From: Bacillus sp. Marseille-Q1617
GTDB lineage: Bacteria; Bacillota; Bacilli; Bacillales; Bacillaceae_B
Length of the DNA: 64,000 nt
NCBI RefSeq assembly: GCF_903645295.1
Contig: NZ_CAHJXM010000001.1
Location: 1,551,501-1,615,500, forward strand
Reading direction: 5' to 3'
Below the pieces are notes generated by a model that made no database searches, was not told the origin of the DNA, and saw only the letters and a program-made list of their open reading frames with translations. Positions 1 to 8,810 of the stretch are shown here, piece by piece (position 1 is the first letter of the stretch; each line of letters starts with the position of its first letter). The translations under genes were made by a program, and so were the position numbers.

Positions 1-113
1 CATTTGTGGTGAAGAATCTACCTAAGGGGAATCATATCCTGACAGTAGAAGTAGTCAGTCCAAAAAATAAATCGCTGGGAATTAAGAAACAATTATACGT
101 GACGATTCCGTAA
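1..113 (+). CDS. C-terminal fragment of an unidentified protein
   Basis: An open frame enters from the left edge and stops at TAA 111-113, giving about 36 residues that end ...KKQLYVTIP. The pattern (a Pro-Lys-Gly turn, then alternating hydrophobic beta-strand residues) looks like the last strands of an Ig-like or other all-beta domain. It does not resemble B. subtilis YlbE or YlbD, which precede ylbF there. The family cannot be assigned from so short a piece. Confidence 0.55.
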   Translation, partial: FVVKNLPKGNHILTVEVVSPKNKSLGIKKQLYVTIP

Positions 114-205
114 AATGATTTACTTGCATACGGGGATTTTTTTTGCAGAGCATATTCGCTTCCATCTTTAAAACGTGTTAAAATAGCGTTACGGAGGTGG
201 GCATT

Positions 206-649
206 ATGCTTGCTACTATAGAAAGAATGGAAATATTGGACAATGCTGATGAATTATCTCAGTGGATATTAAATTCCGATGTGGCAGAAAAGTATCGGAA
301 GTCTTTATATAAACTTCGTAATAACAATGATACGCAGACTAAAATACAAAAGTTTACGCGTATGAAAGATCGTTACGAAGAGGTTCAGCGGTTTGGGCGC
401 TATCATCCGGACTATAAGACGGTCATGAAGGAAATTCGTGAACTAAAAAGGGATATGGACATGGATGATAATGTAGCCGAATTCAGGCGGGCGGAAAATG
501 AACTTCAGGATCTGCTGGACAATGTGAGTCTTATCATAGGACATTCGGTTTCTAAAAACGTAAAGGTCCCAACCGGGAACCCTTTCTTCAGCGGGAGTTC
601 ATGCGGCGGAGGCTGCGGATCAGGAGGCAGCTGCGGCTGTTCTGCTTAA
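206..649 (+). CDS. ricF: RicF (YlbF), Fe-S subunit of the Ric / Y-complex
   Basis: Closely matches B. subtilis YlbF (RicF), which with RicA (YmcA) and RicT (YaaT) forms the cytosolic complex that binds RNase Y, promotes mRNA processing and supports Spo0A phosphorylation, competence and biofilm. The 147-residue helical protein has the family's QRFGRYHPDY segment and a C-terminal Cys/Gly-rich tail with Cys at about 133, 137, 143 and 145, known in the family to take part in [4Fe-4S] cluster binding. ATG 206 is chosen over GTG 197 because GGAGG at 193-197 lies 8 nt before it and the protein then aligns with the B. subtilis N-terminus. A terminator follows directly, so the gene looks monocistronic. 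Confidence 0.96.
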   Translation: MLATIERMEILDNADELSQWILNSDVAEKYRKSLYKLRNNNDTQTKIQKFTRMKDRYEEVQRFGRYHPDYKTVMKEIRELKRDMDMDDNVAEFRRAENELQDLLDNVSLIIGHSVSKNVKVPTGNPFFSGSSCGGGCGSGGSCGCSA

Positions 650-657
650 TATTATGT

Positions 658-692
658 AAGAGCCGACGATTTTTTCGTCGGCTCTTTTTTTT
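658..692. terminator. Terminator after ricF, shared with the convergent gene
   Basis: Twelve-base perfect stem (AAGAGCCGACGA / TCGTCGGCTCTT) with a short T loop followed by a T tract. It lies between the convergent ricF and the minus-strand gene ending at 702, and could serve both. Confidence 0.9.
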
Positions 693-701
693 ATATAATT
701 T

Positions 702-1016
702 TTACTGTTTTAACCGTACACAATCGACACACAAATTGCCGCAGCAAAACATTTTTTCTTGAGGTACATAGAAACGATGGCGGTATACGAATAAGGATGA
801 TTGCGTCCTGAAGAATATCGTATCCGAATGAAGTCGTTTGCCTCTCATGGCCCGGGCTGACCATTTTCTTATTAAATATTCAATTTCATTTTTATCAAGG
901 CCGGTCTCTATGTATAGAAAAGGGATGCCTGCAACCCATCTGACGTATGCATTCTGAATACCCGGTTCCATTCGAAGATACTCAATAAAATCATCCCATA
1001 TGACTTTCAGATCCAT
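702..1016 (-). CDS. Conserved-looking small Cys-rich protein, function unknown
   Basis: A 104-residue minus-strand gene. On the coding strand a GGAGGG sequence sits about 6 nt before the ATG, which supports the start. There is no signal peptide or membrane span. The middle is rich in basic and aromatic residues (WSARAMRGKR, VYRHRFYVP) and the end has a tight cysteine cluster, CCGNLCVDC, with CxxC-like spacing suggesting metal or redox chemistry. I do not recognise the family. B. subtilis has no gene between ylbF and ylbG that I recall. It is convergent with ricF and shares its terminator. Confidence 0.8.
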   Translation of the reverse strand: MDLKVIWDDFIEYLRMEPGIQNAYVRWVAGIPFLYIETGLDKNEIEYLIRKWSARAMRGKRLHSDTIFFRTQSSLFVYRHRFYVPQEKMFCCGNLCVDCVRLKQ

Positions 1017-1157
1017 GCTAACCCTCCATCCAGCCGTTTCAATAGCATTTACTTATGTACTATACCCTAAAAAAGAAAAATATGTCCGTTGAATAAGGAG
1101 AATCTTGTTAAACGGGGAAGAAGGACTTATGCTTTTTGGGGCTGAGCAAGCTCCCTC

Positions 1158-1326
1158 CGCATTTCGAGTTGTCGAGCTGCAAAGCCCTTTCGCATTTCGT
1201 GTTGTCCAGCTGCAGGGCTTAGAGGCACATGTCATAAGCCAAACCGGCCAGGAAGGCAAAGAACGCCTTCCTGGCCGGTTCGTCTTATGCCACCCGCCTC
1301 TGAGCGAAGCCCTTTCGCTTTTCGTG
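1158..1326. repeat. Dispersed palindromic repeat, family A, copy 1
   Basis: Intergenic element with nested inverted repeats. The centre is a perfect 16-bp stem (1242-1257 with 1265-1280, 7-nt loop), flanked outward by CATAAG/CTTATG, GAGGC/GCCTC and AGGGCTT/AAGCCCT arms. A second copy in reverse orientation is at 26511-26630 and matches almost throughout. A 33-bp partial duplication of the left end (CGCATTTCG...GAGCTGCA) precedes it at 1158-1190. I recall similar repeats scattered through Bacillaceae genomes. The short frames across it on both strands are artefacts of the palindrome. The rest of the 1017-1388 gap shows nothing else clear. Confidence 0.85.
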
Positions 1327-1388
1327 TTGATTAATCCCATATTTCTGTGCTAGACTTAAAAAAAAGTGATTCCTAGAGGGGAAACAGT

Positions 1389-1664
1389 ATGTTGACGCAA
1401 AGACAAGGTTTAGTTGTTTGGTTACATAGTTTGAAGCATGCAAAGTCTTTGAGACGATTTGGGAATGTACACTATGTATCAAAAAAAATGAAGTATGTAG
1501 TATTATATTGTAATCAGGACGAAATCGATTCCGTCATGGACCGCATCAACTCTTATTCTTATGTTAAAAAAGTGGATCCATCCTATAAACCTTTTATTAA
1601 ATCAGTGTTCGAGAATTCCAGACCTGATAAGGCGAAGGAATATGATTATAAGATGGGGTTTTAG
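1389..1664 (+). CDS. ylbG: YlbG family protein (DUF2129)
   Basis: Strong residue-by-residue match to B. subtilis YlbG, a cytosolic protein of about 90 residues and unknown function conserved in Bacillales. The N-terminus [12 protein letters not shown], the central [18 protein letters not shown] strand pair and the C-terminus [11 protein letters not shown] are typical, and the length (91) is normal. GAGGGG lies before the ATG. Unlike in B. subtilis, it is separated from ricF by a minus-strand gene and a repeat element. A terminator follows. Confidence 0.95.
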   Translation: MLTQRQGLVVWLHSLKHAKSLRRFGNVHYVSKKMKYVVLYCNQDEIDSVMDRINSYSYVKKVDPSYKPFIKSVFENSRPDKAKEYDYKMGF

Positions 1665-1668
1665 AAAC

Positions 1669-1701
1669 TGCTGCCAAACGTATGTTGTTGGCAGCTTTTT
1701 T
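1669..1701 (+). terminator. Terminator after ylbG
   Basis: Eight-base stem GCTGCCAA / TTGGCAGC (1670-1677, 1688-1695) followed by a T run. Confidence 0.85.
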
Positions 1702-1718
1702 CTTTGGGTTTTTGTGTG

Positions 1719-2108
1719 TCATTGCAAGGGTAAAATATAATGATTTAATCTTAATATGGCAATTAAGTGCTGATAATACAGATCTTTTTCTGGAAATAAA
1801 GTGGATGGTTTTACATCAAGCTGAATGATTGTTTTTTCAAGTTCTTCTGCTGTTTGCTGGAAAAGTGAAAACCGCTTATTTTCCATCATATTTGGATTCG
1901 GTATCCCTTCACGGCAGAAGTATATAGCCTGGAATTTACCTTCGGCTGTCGGCTTCATTACAACGCCAAGAGACGTAACCGGCCGGTCCTTTACAATCGT
2001 ATGAAAAGCCATCATGTGCTGAACTCTTTCTTTATTGTATCTTGCCGTTTCCATCAATTCATAAATATCAGATAAGCCTTCGCCTAATTCGATAAACCGC
2101 TGAATCAT
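1719..2108 (-). CDS. Conserved Bacillaceae protein of unknown function (DUF7147-like)
   Basis: A 129-residue soluble protein with an AAAGGAGA ribosome-binding site just upstream of its ATG. It matches a Bacillaceae family I remember with the hallmarks IELGEG..DIYEL near the start, YFCREGIPNP in the middle and KDLYYQHLIAILRLNHYILPLQ-like C-terminus. I recall the family as DUF7147, with some members labelled 'methylthioribose kinase' in databases; at this length, with no kinase motifs, that label is not credible. Function unknown; the gene stands alone on the minus strand. Confidence 0.8.
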   Translation of the reverse strand: MIQRFIELGEGLSDIYELMETARYNKERVQHMMAFHTIVKDRPVTSLGVVMKPTAEGKFQAIYFCREGIPNPNMMENKRFSLFQQTAEELEKTIIQLDVKPSTLFPEKDLYYQHLIAILRLNHYILPLQ

Positions 2109-2196
2109 GTTCTATCTCCTTTTCTTACTTATTTAATCAATTCCTTATTATTTCAAACATACTATGAGAAGTAAAGAAGATATGAGGGGTGATTGT

Positions 2197-2511
2197 ATGT
2201 TATGGGTATTTATAGGTATGGTGGTTTGTTTACTTGTGTCTTATATCGTTACCATAAAGAGTGAGGAAAAAGAGGTTACCCTGGAAAATGTCGATACGTT
2301 TATCGTAACTGCCATTCTATCCACCTTGGCTGCTCATGGCGTAATTTCCCTTTTCGAAGCAAGGGAACTTGAGGGGGAGAATTTAATGAGTTTAAAAGAA
2401 AACCTTCTGAAAAACAAAGGGGTTGGTGAGCACGACTGGGACGAATTGGTGAGTGAGCATCTGGAAGGCGGCAGTCCTTTTGTGGAGAGTAAAGATTTGG
2501 ATATGGGTTAA
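2197..2511 (+). CDS. Small single-span membrane protein, function unknown
   Basis: Predicted 104 residues. The start is placed at ATG 2197 because GAGGGGTGAT lies just upstream; ATGs at 2164 and 2182 lack one. Residues 1-18 form a hydrophobic span, followed by a charged linker (KSEEKEV), a second moderately hydrophobic stretch containing ILSTLAAHGVISLFEARELEGEN, and an acidic tail. No family recognised. The next gene starts about 100 bp downstream without an obvious terminator, so co-transcription is possible. Confidence 0.7.
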   Translation: MLWVFIGMVVCLLVSYIVTIKSEEKEVTLENVDTFIVTAILSTLAAHGVISLFEARELEGENLMSLKENLLKNKGVGEHDWDELVSEHLEGGSPFVESKDLDMG

Positions 2512-2607
2512 TCTATTCCAAAATTGTTGGAAATTTGGTGTCCTTACTATATAACCCTTTTGTGAAATCTGATATCTTAATAATATATCAAACGAAGGGG
2601 TAACAAG

Positions 2608-4029
2608 ATGCAGCGATTAATTCTTTCTTTTACTTTCATCATGGTGATGGCGATAGCAGGAATTCTCTTTTTTCAGTGGAACGGATTTTTATCTGGCAGT
2701 GCCAAAGAATCCGTCCACTCTAAGGTGAATCAATCTTTTACGATACATCATGACGGTAACGGATTTTTCATCACTCAAGAAGTGCAATTCCTTTCAGACA
2801 AACAAGAAGAAATGACGATTGAGTGGCCGGAAAATGCGTCGAACTATCAATGCCTGGATGAAAGCAGGAATGATTGCTTGTCCAAAGAAAATGGAGAATT
2901 CTATTTGAAAGTCAAATCAGAAGGAAACCAAAAGCTGACAATCTCATACAAACTTAAAAGGCAAACGGCTGATGGTTATTTGCTGTTAAGTGAATGGTAT
3001 CCTGTATTAACAACTGGAATCCCCGTGAAAACATCCATTAACATCATTGAAAAAACTAACAGAGACGCCGTGTGGATATCGGGATATAAAGAATGGAAGC
3101 ATGAAGCAATGGATTTTATCGATTATTATTCCTTTGTTGGTTATGGTTCTCCGTCGGATTTACTTCTTTATCCAGGAAAAGTGAATTCGTATGAAGGGCG
3201 AAAAGTAAGGGTTTATTCAGATGAAAAATTAACATACAAGATTATGAACACTGAATACAGTGATGCAGGTTTCGTTACGGTAGTCATTGATGACCGACTT
3301 CCTGTCCATGAAGCGGAGAATTTTTTGATCATAGGCAGGAATTTTCAGCAATCGACATTAATGCTGAAAGTCAAATGGGGGCTTAACCAGCAGAAATATA
3401 CTTCCTCTTATCAGGAAAGCTGGTTAAAAGAGTTGAAGGCAAGTTTAATTTTACAGTCGCCCCATGGCTCACCGAAAGCGTTAAGGGTTTATCAAGAATT
3501 GAAAAATGGACTGACAGAAGATCAGTTCGCTTCCTTCAGCAGGCTCTTGAAGAATGATAAAAGCCCTTTGATTCATTCACAAAAAATGGATGCACTGTTG
3601 ATGAAGGCAACCAATTTAACCACATCATTTATTAGTGAAATCACTACACACACAAAGAAAGAGATCCCCTTGGTTTTGAGGGCATCTCAAAATATATTAC
3701 TTAATGGTAAGCCTTTAGAGGATGGTGCCTTCATTCAATATCATCAAAATGAACTGATCTCTTTTACAGAGCTGCTAAAGGGAGCAGGTATTGAGGTTAA
3801 ATACCTCCAGGAAGGTGTCATTTATGTAACGGACGGCGGTCACTCGTATCGGTTCTATATTGACAAAGATTATTTTATTCTAAACGAAGAAAGTTATGGT
3901 CTACTGACCAAACCTGTTCAAAAAATAGGCAGCACTGTGTACATGGATGTGAAGTGGCTTGAAAAACTGTTTCATATAGAGATTGATAAGACAAGCTCCG
4001 CAATCAAGATACAAACAAAGGAAACATAA
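2608..4029 (+). CDS. Membrane-anchored extracytoplasmic protein with C-terminal stalk-like domain
   Basis: 473 residues. An N-terminal signal-anchor (about 5-24) suggests an outer-face protein with a single anchor. A long beta-rich region follows to about residue 350. The last 120 residues have the rhythm of the copper-amine-oxidase N1 'stalk' domain common in secreted Firmicute proteins (LNGKPLEDGAF..., GAGIEVKYLQEGVIYVT, MDVKWLEKLFHIEID...IKI). AAGGGG is correctly placed before the ATG. A perfect hairpin follows. I do not know a characterised homologue; envelope function is inferred from topology only. Confidence 0.8.
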   Translation: MQRLILSFTFIMVMAIAGILFFQWNGFLSGSAKESVHSKVNQSFTIHHDGNGFFITQEVQFLSDKQEEMTIEWPENASNYQCLDESRNDCLSKENGEFYLKVKSEGNQKLTISYKLKRQTADGYLLLSEWYPVLTTGIPVKTSINIIEKTNRDAVWISGYKEWKHEAMDFIDYYSFVGYGSPSDLLLYPGKVNSYEGRKVRVYSDEKLTYKIMNTEYSDAGFVTVVIDDRLPVHEAENFLIIGRNFQQSTLMLKVKWGLNQQKYTSSYQESWLKELKASLILQSPHGSPKALRVYQELKNGLTEDQFASFSRLLKNDKSPLIHSQKMDALLMKATNLTTSFISEITTHTKKEIPLVLRASQNILLNGKPLEDGAFIQYHQNELISFTELLKGAGIEVKYLQEGVIYVTDGGHSYRFYIDKDYFILNEESYGLLTKPVQKIGSTVYMDVKWLEKLFHIEIDKTSSAIKIQTKET

Positions 4030-4033
4030 AAAG

Positions 4034-4055
4034 CCCTGCAGAAATTTCTGCAGGG
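4034..4055. terminator. Perfect palindromic hairpin after the 2608-4029 gene
   Basis: A continuous 22-bp palindrome (CCCTGCAGAAA / TTTCTGCAGGG) immediately after the stop. The following T tract is weak (TCCTTCT), so it may be a weak terminator or a 3'-end stabiliser. Confidence 0.55.
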
Positions 4056-4290
4056 TCCTTCTATATCCATTTCTGGAAAGAAGGCAAAGGGAGAGGAGAA
4101 ACCGGAGGAAGAACTTATGGGGAAACGTAAGTCTTCTCCGCGGTTGGCAACAACATCAATTAGGATGCTGTTACTTCCATTATCACCTAACGATATAATT
4201 TTATACATTTTAAGGATAATTTCCTGAAGTGGCGAATGCTGTAGATTTATGTTAGGATAATGAGGAAAAATACATATATGGTGGATGATT

Positions 4291-4854
4291 ATGAGAGTAA
4301 TAGCAGGAACGTTAAAAGGCAGGCCGTTAAAAGCCGTTCCGGGAAGCGGGACGCGGCCGACCACAGATAAAGTGAAAGAGTCCATATTTAACATGCTAGG
4401 CCCCTTTTTTGATGGCGGAATTGGCCTGGATCTATTTGCAGGCAGCGGCGGTCTGGGAATAGAGGCATTAAGCAGGGGACTGGATAAGGTAATTTTTGTG
4501 GACAAAGACTCGAAGGCACTCCACACCATTAAGACGAATCTGAAAGATTGTGACCTGGTGGGAAGCAGTGAAGTGTATCGAAATGATGCGGGCAGAGCAC
4601 TTAAAGCCTTAGTCAAACGAGAGGTTACATTTGACTACATCTTTTTGGACCCGCCCTACAAAATGAAAAAGCTGGAAGAACTGATGGCATTCATCGACGA
4701 AAATAACCTTTTAAATGAAAACGGTTACGTCATGTGCGAATATAGTGCAGAGAGCACACCCTTGGATGTCATTGGCCGGCTTCATAAAGTAAAAGAAGAA
4801 ACCTACGGAATTATCGGAATATCAATTTATACATATCAAGAGGATGTTCTATAA
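4291..4854 (+). CDS. rsmD: 16S rRNA (guanine966-N2)-methyltransferase RsmD
   Basis: Matches B. subtilis YlbH. A SAM-dependent enzyme that methylates G966 of 16S rRNA on the assembling small subunit. It has the N-terminal RVIAGTLKGRPL and TRPTTDKVKE segments, SAM motif I DLFAGSGGLGIEA (about 47-59) and the N-methyltransferase motif DPPY (120-123). Length 187 is normal. ATG 4291 is preferred to ATG 4285 because TGGTGG at 4279-4284 is too close to the latter. The conserved rsmD-coaD order is kept. Confidence 0.96.
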   Translation: MRVIAGTLKGRPLKAVPGSGTRPTTDKVKESIFNMLGPFFDGGIGLDLFAGSGGLGIEALSRGLDKVIFVDKDSKALHTIKTNLKDCDLVGSSEVYRNDAGRALKALVKREVTFDYIFLDPPYKMKKLEELMAFIDENNLLNENGYVMCEYSAESTPLDVIGRLHKVKEETYGIIGISIYTYQEDVL

Positions 4855-4904
4855 AGATTTTTGATATTAAAGTGAGAGCGTAAGCCGGCTATATAAGTTG
4901 ATAG

Positions 4905-5477
<573 letters not shown>

Positions 5478-5484
5478 GGGGAAG

Positions 5485-5525
5485 GGGCCGTACATGGATT
5501 CAATCACATGTACAGCCTTTTTTTG
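5485..5525. terminator. Terminator between coaD and ylbJ
   Basis: GGC-CGTACATG pairs with CATGTACAGCC (one internal mismatch) and is followed by a T run; convergent genes on both sides. Confidence 0.8.
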
Positions 5526-5529
5526 TCAA

Positions 5530-6753
5530 TTAATTTTTCCTGAACGTCCTTCTGCTATAAATCAGGATATAAATAAGTAAACTCAAGATTGTGATAAGGG
5601 GACCGACTGTTTTCAGCCAATATAAGACTCCATTCCAAAAATAAGCGTTCTGTTGTGAAAATACGGGTATGGCATTCGAAAGCTGTTCATCTGAAAACCT
5701 TTCATAAACAGGCTTCCAGATGATGATTGTCACGATTGAAGCTGCAGCCCCGTGAAGAAATCTGGCGTAAAAGAAAGGCTGAAAACGAATATCCGTCTGG
5801 GCAAGAATGCTGGCAACCTGCGCTTGAACACTAAACCCGGAGAATCCCAAGATGAAACTGGTGATGATTGCCTGATGCAGTAAAGTAGCTTCCGTCACTC
5901 CGCTTGTCAATTTTGATCCCAGGGTGATTTCAAATAATCCTGAGATGAAAGGAATGCTTAATTGTTCAGTTAATTGAAAAAGGCTGAATAAATATGAAAA
6001 TCCTTCAGCAACAAATGTCGTAATATGAAGGTGATACAGCATCTTGTTTATGACGGAGAAAAGGATGATAAATCCGCCTATCATTAATAAAGTCTGGATG
6101 GAAGACGTTACTGCATCTCCAAGCAGCTTGCCGATTGGCCGCTTATCTTTTAATCGGGTTTCATGTAGAGCCGAGAACGCTTCTCTGAGGAAGAATCGTT
6201 TCTTTGTGGTTGAGCGGTTGCTTATGAATTCGTCGTCTTTCCGCCCATAAAACCTCATCGCCAGTCCCACGCAGATATTCCCTATATAATGAGCACAAGC
6301 AAGAACGATTCCGAGTGTCGCGTTTTGAAAGAAGCCGACTGAAACAGCTCCGAAGATAAATAAAGGATTGGAAGAGTTCGTAAATGAAACGAGTCTCTCG
6401 GCTTCAATCTTGGTCAGCTGTTTTTCCTGACGCAGCCGCGCGGTTAACTTTGCTCCTGCCGGAAAGCCGGACGCCATTCCCATGGCCCATACGAACCCTC
6501 CTACACCAGGAACACGGAATAACGGGCGCATCAGCGGTTCCAGCACCACTCCAATAAATCTTACAACCCCAAATCCTATCAGCATTTCTGATACGATAAA
6601 AAAAGGCAGCAACGAAGGAAATACAATTTCCCACCACATATCCAGCCCTCTGATCGAAGCCTCCAAGGATTCATCAGGCATTAAGATTAATGCTGCAGCA
6701 AATATTGTCACACTTGCCGATAAGACTAATGTTTTCAATTTTGACTTCAACAA
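5530..6753 (-). CDS. ylbJ: Sporulation integral membrane protein YlbJ
   Basis: Matches B. subtilis YlbJ, a polytopic mother-cell membrane protein, SigE-controlled in B. subtilis and needed for spore resistance. Highly conserved segments GLDMWWEIVFPSLLPFF and FTNSSNPLFIFGAVSVGFF are present, with nucleoside-transporter 'gate'-like hydrophobic repeats and about 8-9 spans. I place the start at TTG 6753 (407 aa): on the coding strand AGGAGGA lies 7 nt before it and the B. subtilis protein begins there. The upstream ATG at 6777 has no ribosome-binding site. Divergent from ylbK. Confidence 0.95.
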   Translation of the reverse strand: MLKSKLKTLVLSASVTIFAAALILMPDESLEASIRGLDMWWEIVFPSLLPFFIVSEMLIGFGVVRFIGVVLEPLMRPLFRVPGVGGFVWAMGMASGFPAGAKLTARLRQEKQLTKIEAERLVSFTNSSNPLFIFGAVSVGFFQNATLGIVLACAHYIGNICVGLAMRFYGRKDDEFISNRSTTKKRFFLREAFSALHETRLKDKRPIGKLLGDAVTSSIQTLLMIGGFIILFSVINKMLYHLHITTFVAEGFSYLFSLFQLTEQLSIPFISGLFEITLGSKLTSGVTEATLLHQAIITSFILGFSGFSVQAQVASILAQTDIRFQPFFYARFLHGAAASIVTIIIWKPVYERFSDEQLSNAIPVFSQQNAYFWNGVLYWLKTVGPLITILSLLIYILIYSRRTFRKN

Positions 6754-6926
6754 CCGGACGTCCTCCTCACAGACCATACTATGTCAATTTCTTGTGAAAC
6801 ACAGAAAGAATGATAAAATTAAAGGTAACTTCTACTTGTCCTCATATTAATCAATATACTCATACATATTAGAAATAGACCATATGATGAATTGAACCGC
6901 AAACTAAGGGTAAAGGGGGAAGACTG

Positions 6927-7706
6927 TTGAATAGACCGAAGATAGGATTGGCCCTTGGTTCAGGTGGAGCTAGAGGATTTGCACATTTAGGTGTCTTAAA
7001 GGCATTCGTAGATGAAGGAATCCCAGTGGATATGATTTCAGGGAGCAGCATGGGTGCTTTGGTGGGATGCATGTATGGAGTGGGTCATAAAATGGAAGAT
7101 CTCTATAAATTATCGACCACTTTCAGAAGGAAATATTATTTGGATTTTACTGTCCCTAAAATGGGATTCATCGCAGGTAAAAGAATTAAGGAATTCATAC
7201 AATTATTCTCTCATAACAAAAATATTGAAGATTTAAATATACCCGTTAGTGTTGTGGCCACTGATATAACCAACGGCGAGAAAGTGGTCTTTACCTCAGG
7301 GCCGGTATCCAGTGCTGTCAGGGCAAGTATAGCCATTCCGGGTATTTTTGTGCCAGAGAAGATCAATGGACGACTATTGGTTGACGGAGGGGTCATCGAC
7401 CGCGTCCCTGTTTCCGTGGTGAAAGAAATGGGCGCTGATATTGTCATTGGCGTGGACGTATCCCATGTCAAAAGAAATGCAGAAATTACAACTATCTATG
7501 ATGTCATTATGCAAAGTATCGATATCCTCCAGCTTGAAATTGTGGCTCATAGAGAATTCTCTTCAGATTTTATGATCAGGCCTCATGTGGAAATGTACAG
7601 TACACGGGCCTTCAAGAATATTGAAGACATTATTGATATGGGGGAAGAAGAGGCTAAGAAGGTCATTCCTTCTATTAAAAAAGCGTTGGAGGAATGGAAG
7701 GGGTAA
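6927..7706 (+). CDS. ylbK: Patatin-like phospholipase family protein YlbK
   Basis: Bacterial patatin/RssA-type lipid acyl hydrolase. It has the oxyanion loop GSGGARG (11-17), nucleophile elbow GSSMG (Ser41) and the DGG dyad aspartate (Asp153). 259 residues, TTG start behind AAAGGGGGA. No membrane span. The substrate is unknown in B. subtilis too. Only 4 bp separate it from ylbL, so the two are co-transcribed. Confidence 0.94.
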   Translation: MNRPKIGLALGSGGARGFAHLGVLKAFVDEGIPVDMISGSSMGALVGCMYGVGHKMEDLYKLSTTFRRKYYLDFTVPKMGFIAGKRIKEFIQLFSHNKNIEDLNIPVSVVATDITNGEKVVFTSGPVSSAVRASIAIPGIFVPEKINGRLLVDGGVIDRVPVSVVKEMGADIVIGVDVSHVKRNAEITTIYDVIMQSIDILQLEIVAHREFSSDFMIRPHVEMYSTRAFKNIEDIIDMGEEEAKKVIPSIKKALEEWKG

Positions 7707-7710
7707 ATTT

Positions 7711-8760
7711 ATGAAAAACAGAACGCTGATACGGATCCTGGTCCTGATGACCGTTTTTATCGTTGCAACATCGTTTTATTATCTTCCCTATTATGTAACT
7801 AAACCGGGCAGTGCCCATGAGCTTGATCCCATTGTTAAAGTAAAGGGCGGGTATGATGATGAAGGAGAGTTCATGCTCACAACTGTCAGGATGGGAAAGG
7901 CAAACATTTATGCCTATCTTATAGCGAGCATTAAAAAGTATGAGTATATCTATCCAGTAGAGGAAATCAGAAACCCTCACGAGAGTGACGAAGAATACAA
8001 TCTCAGACAACTTCAGCTAATGGAAAATTCCCAGAACTACGCAATAGAAGTTGCCTATAAAGCGGCGAATAAACCTTTTCACTATAATTATAATGGTATA
8101 TATGTATTGAATGTATATCCTTCCATGCCTGCAGAAGACATTCTGAAACCAGGTGACCGAATCACAGCGATAGATGGACAGGAATTTAAATCATCTGAGG
8201 AATTCATTGAATATGTAGGGAAGAAAAAGAAGGGTGACAGAGTATCGATCACGTTTATGAGAAATGAGGATGAAATGACAGAAACGATTCCCTTGAAGGA
8301 ATTTCCTGAAATGCCTGATAAAGCTGGACTCGGCATTTCGTTGAGTGATGATAAAGAGATTGTGACAGATCCTGAAGTGTCCCTTCAAACAGATGAGATA
8401 GGAGGACCATCCGCAGGTCTGATGTTCAGTCTTGAGATTTATAATCAATTGACGGAAGGTGATTTGACAAAAGGTCATCCTATAGCAGGGACAGGAACCA
8501 TTTCAGAAAATGGGGAAGTTGGAAGAATAGGTGGGATCGAGCAGAAGATCATAGCCGCTGATAAAGCTGGTGCATCGTATTTTCTTGCACCAAACGATAC
8601 AATATCGAAAGACATACAGGAAAAACATCCTGAACTGGAATCAAATTATGCAGCTGCCAAAAAGACAGCAGAAGATATCGGGACAGACATGAAAGTCATC
8701 CCTGTAAAAACTTTTGATGATGCCATTACGTTCTTACACTCGCTTCCTGAGCATAAATGA
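7711..8760 (+). CDS. ylbL: SepM-like PDZ / Lon-type membrane protease YlbL
   Basis: 349 residues. An N-terminal membrane anchor (about 8-28) places the domains outside the cell. A PDZ domain follows (about 128-200), then an S16 (Lon-type) protease domain with the Ser-Lys dyad: Ser234 in GGPSAGLM and Lys279 in GGIEQKI. The B. subtilis homologue degrades the DNA-damage checkpoint inhibitor YneA. ATG 7711 has GAAGGGG upstream. The product overlaps nothing and ends at a strong bidirectional terminator. Confidence 0.95.
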   Translation: MKNRTLIRILVLMTVFIVATSFYYLPYYVTKPGSAHELDPIVKVKGGYDDEGEFMLTTVRMGKANIYAYLIASIKKYEYIYPVEEIRNPHESDEEYNLRQLQLMENSQNYAIEVAYKAANKPFHYNYNGIYVLNVYPSMPAEDILKPGDRITAIDGQEFKSSEEFIEYVGKKKKGDRVSITFMRNEDEMTETIPLKEFPEMPDKAGLGISLSDDKEIVTDPEVSLQTDEIGGPSAGLMFSLEIYNQLTEGDLTKGHPIAGTGTISENGEVGRIGGIEQKIIAADKAGASYFLAPNDTISKDIQEKHPELESNYAAAKKTAEDIGTDMKVIPVKTFDDAITFLHSLPEHK

Positions 8761-8797
8761 AACAGAGAGACTGCCGTCAGGCAGTCTCTCTGTTTCT
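8760..8797. terminator. Bidirectional terminator ylbL / tmcAL
   Basis: Sixteen-base perfect stem with a GTCA loop (8760-8775, 8780-8795) between convergent genes, with T-rich flanks. Confidence 0.9.
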
Positions 8798-8810
8798 TAT
8801 CATAGGATCC

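Noticed and set aside
1158..1215. Possible start of a CRISPR array from the tandem 33-bp similarity
   Set aside because: Only two imperfect units, no spacers of even length, no cas genes; it is a partial duplication of a dispersed repeat end.
1053..1353. Overlapping short open frames on both strands around 1053-1482
   Set aside because: They lie in the palindromic family A repeat, have low-complexity translations and no ribosome-binding sites, and mirror each other across strands as expected of a palindrome.
3972..4616. 214-codon minus-strand open frame opposite the 2608 gene end and rsmD
   Set aside because: Serine/proline-rich translation typical of antisense shadow, no ribosome-binding site, and lies across a confirmed rsmD.
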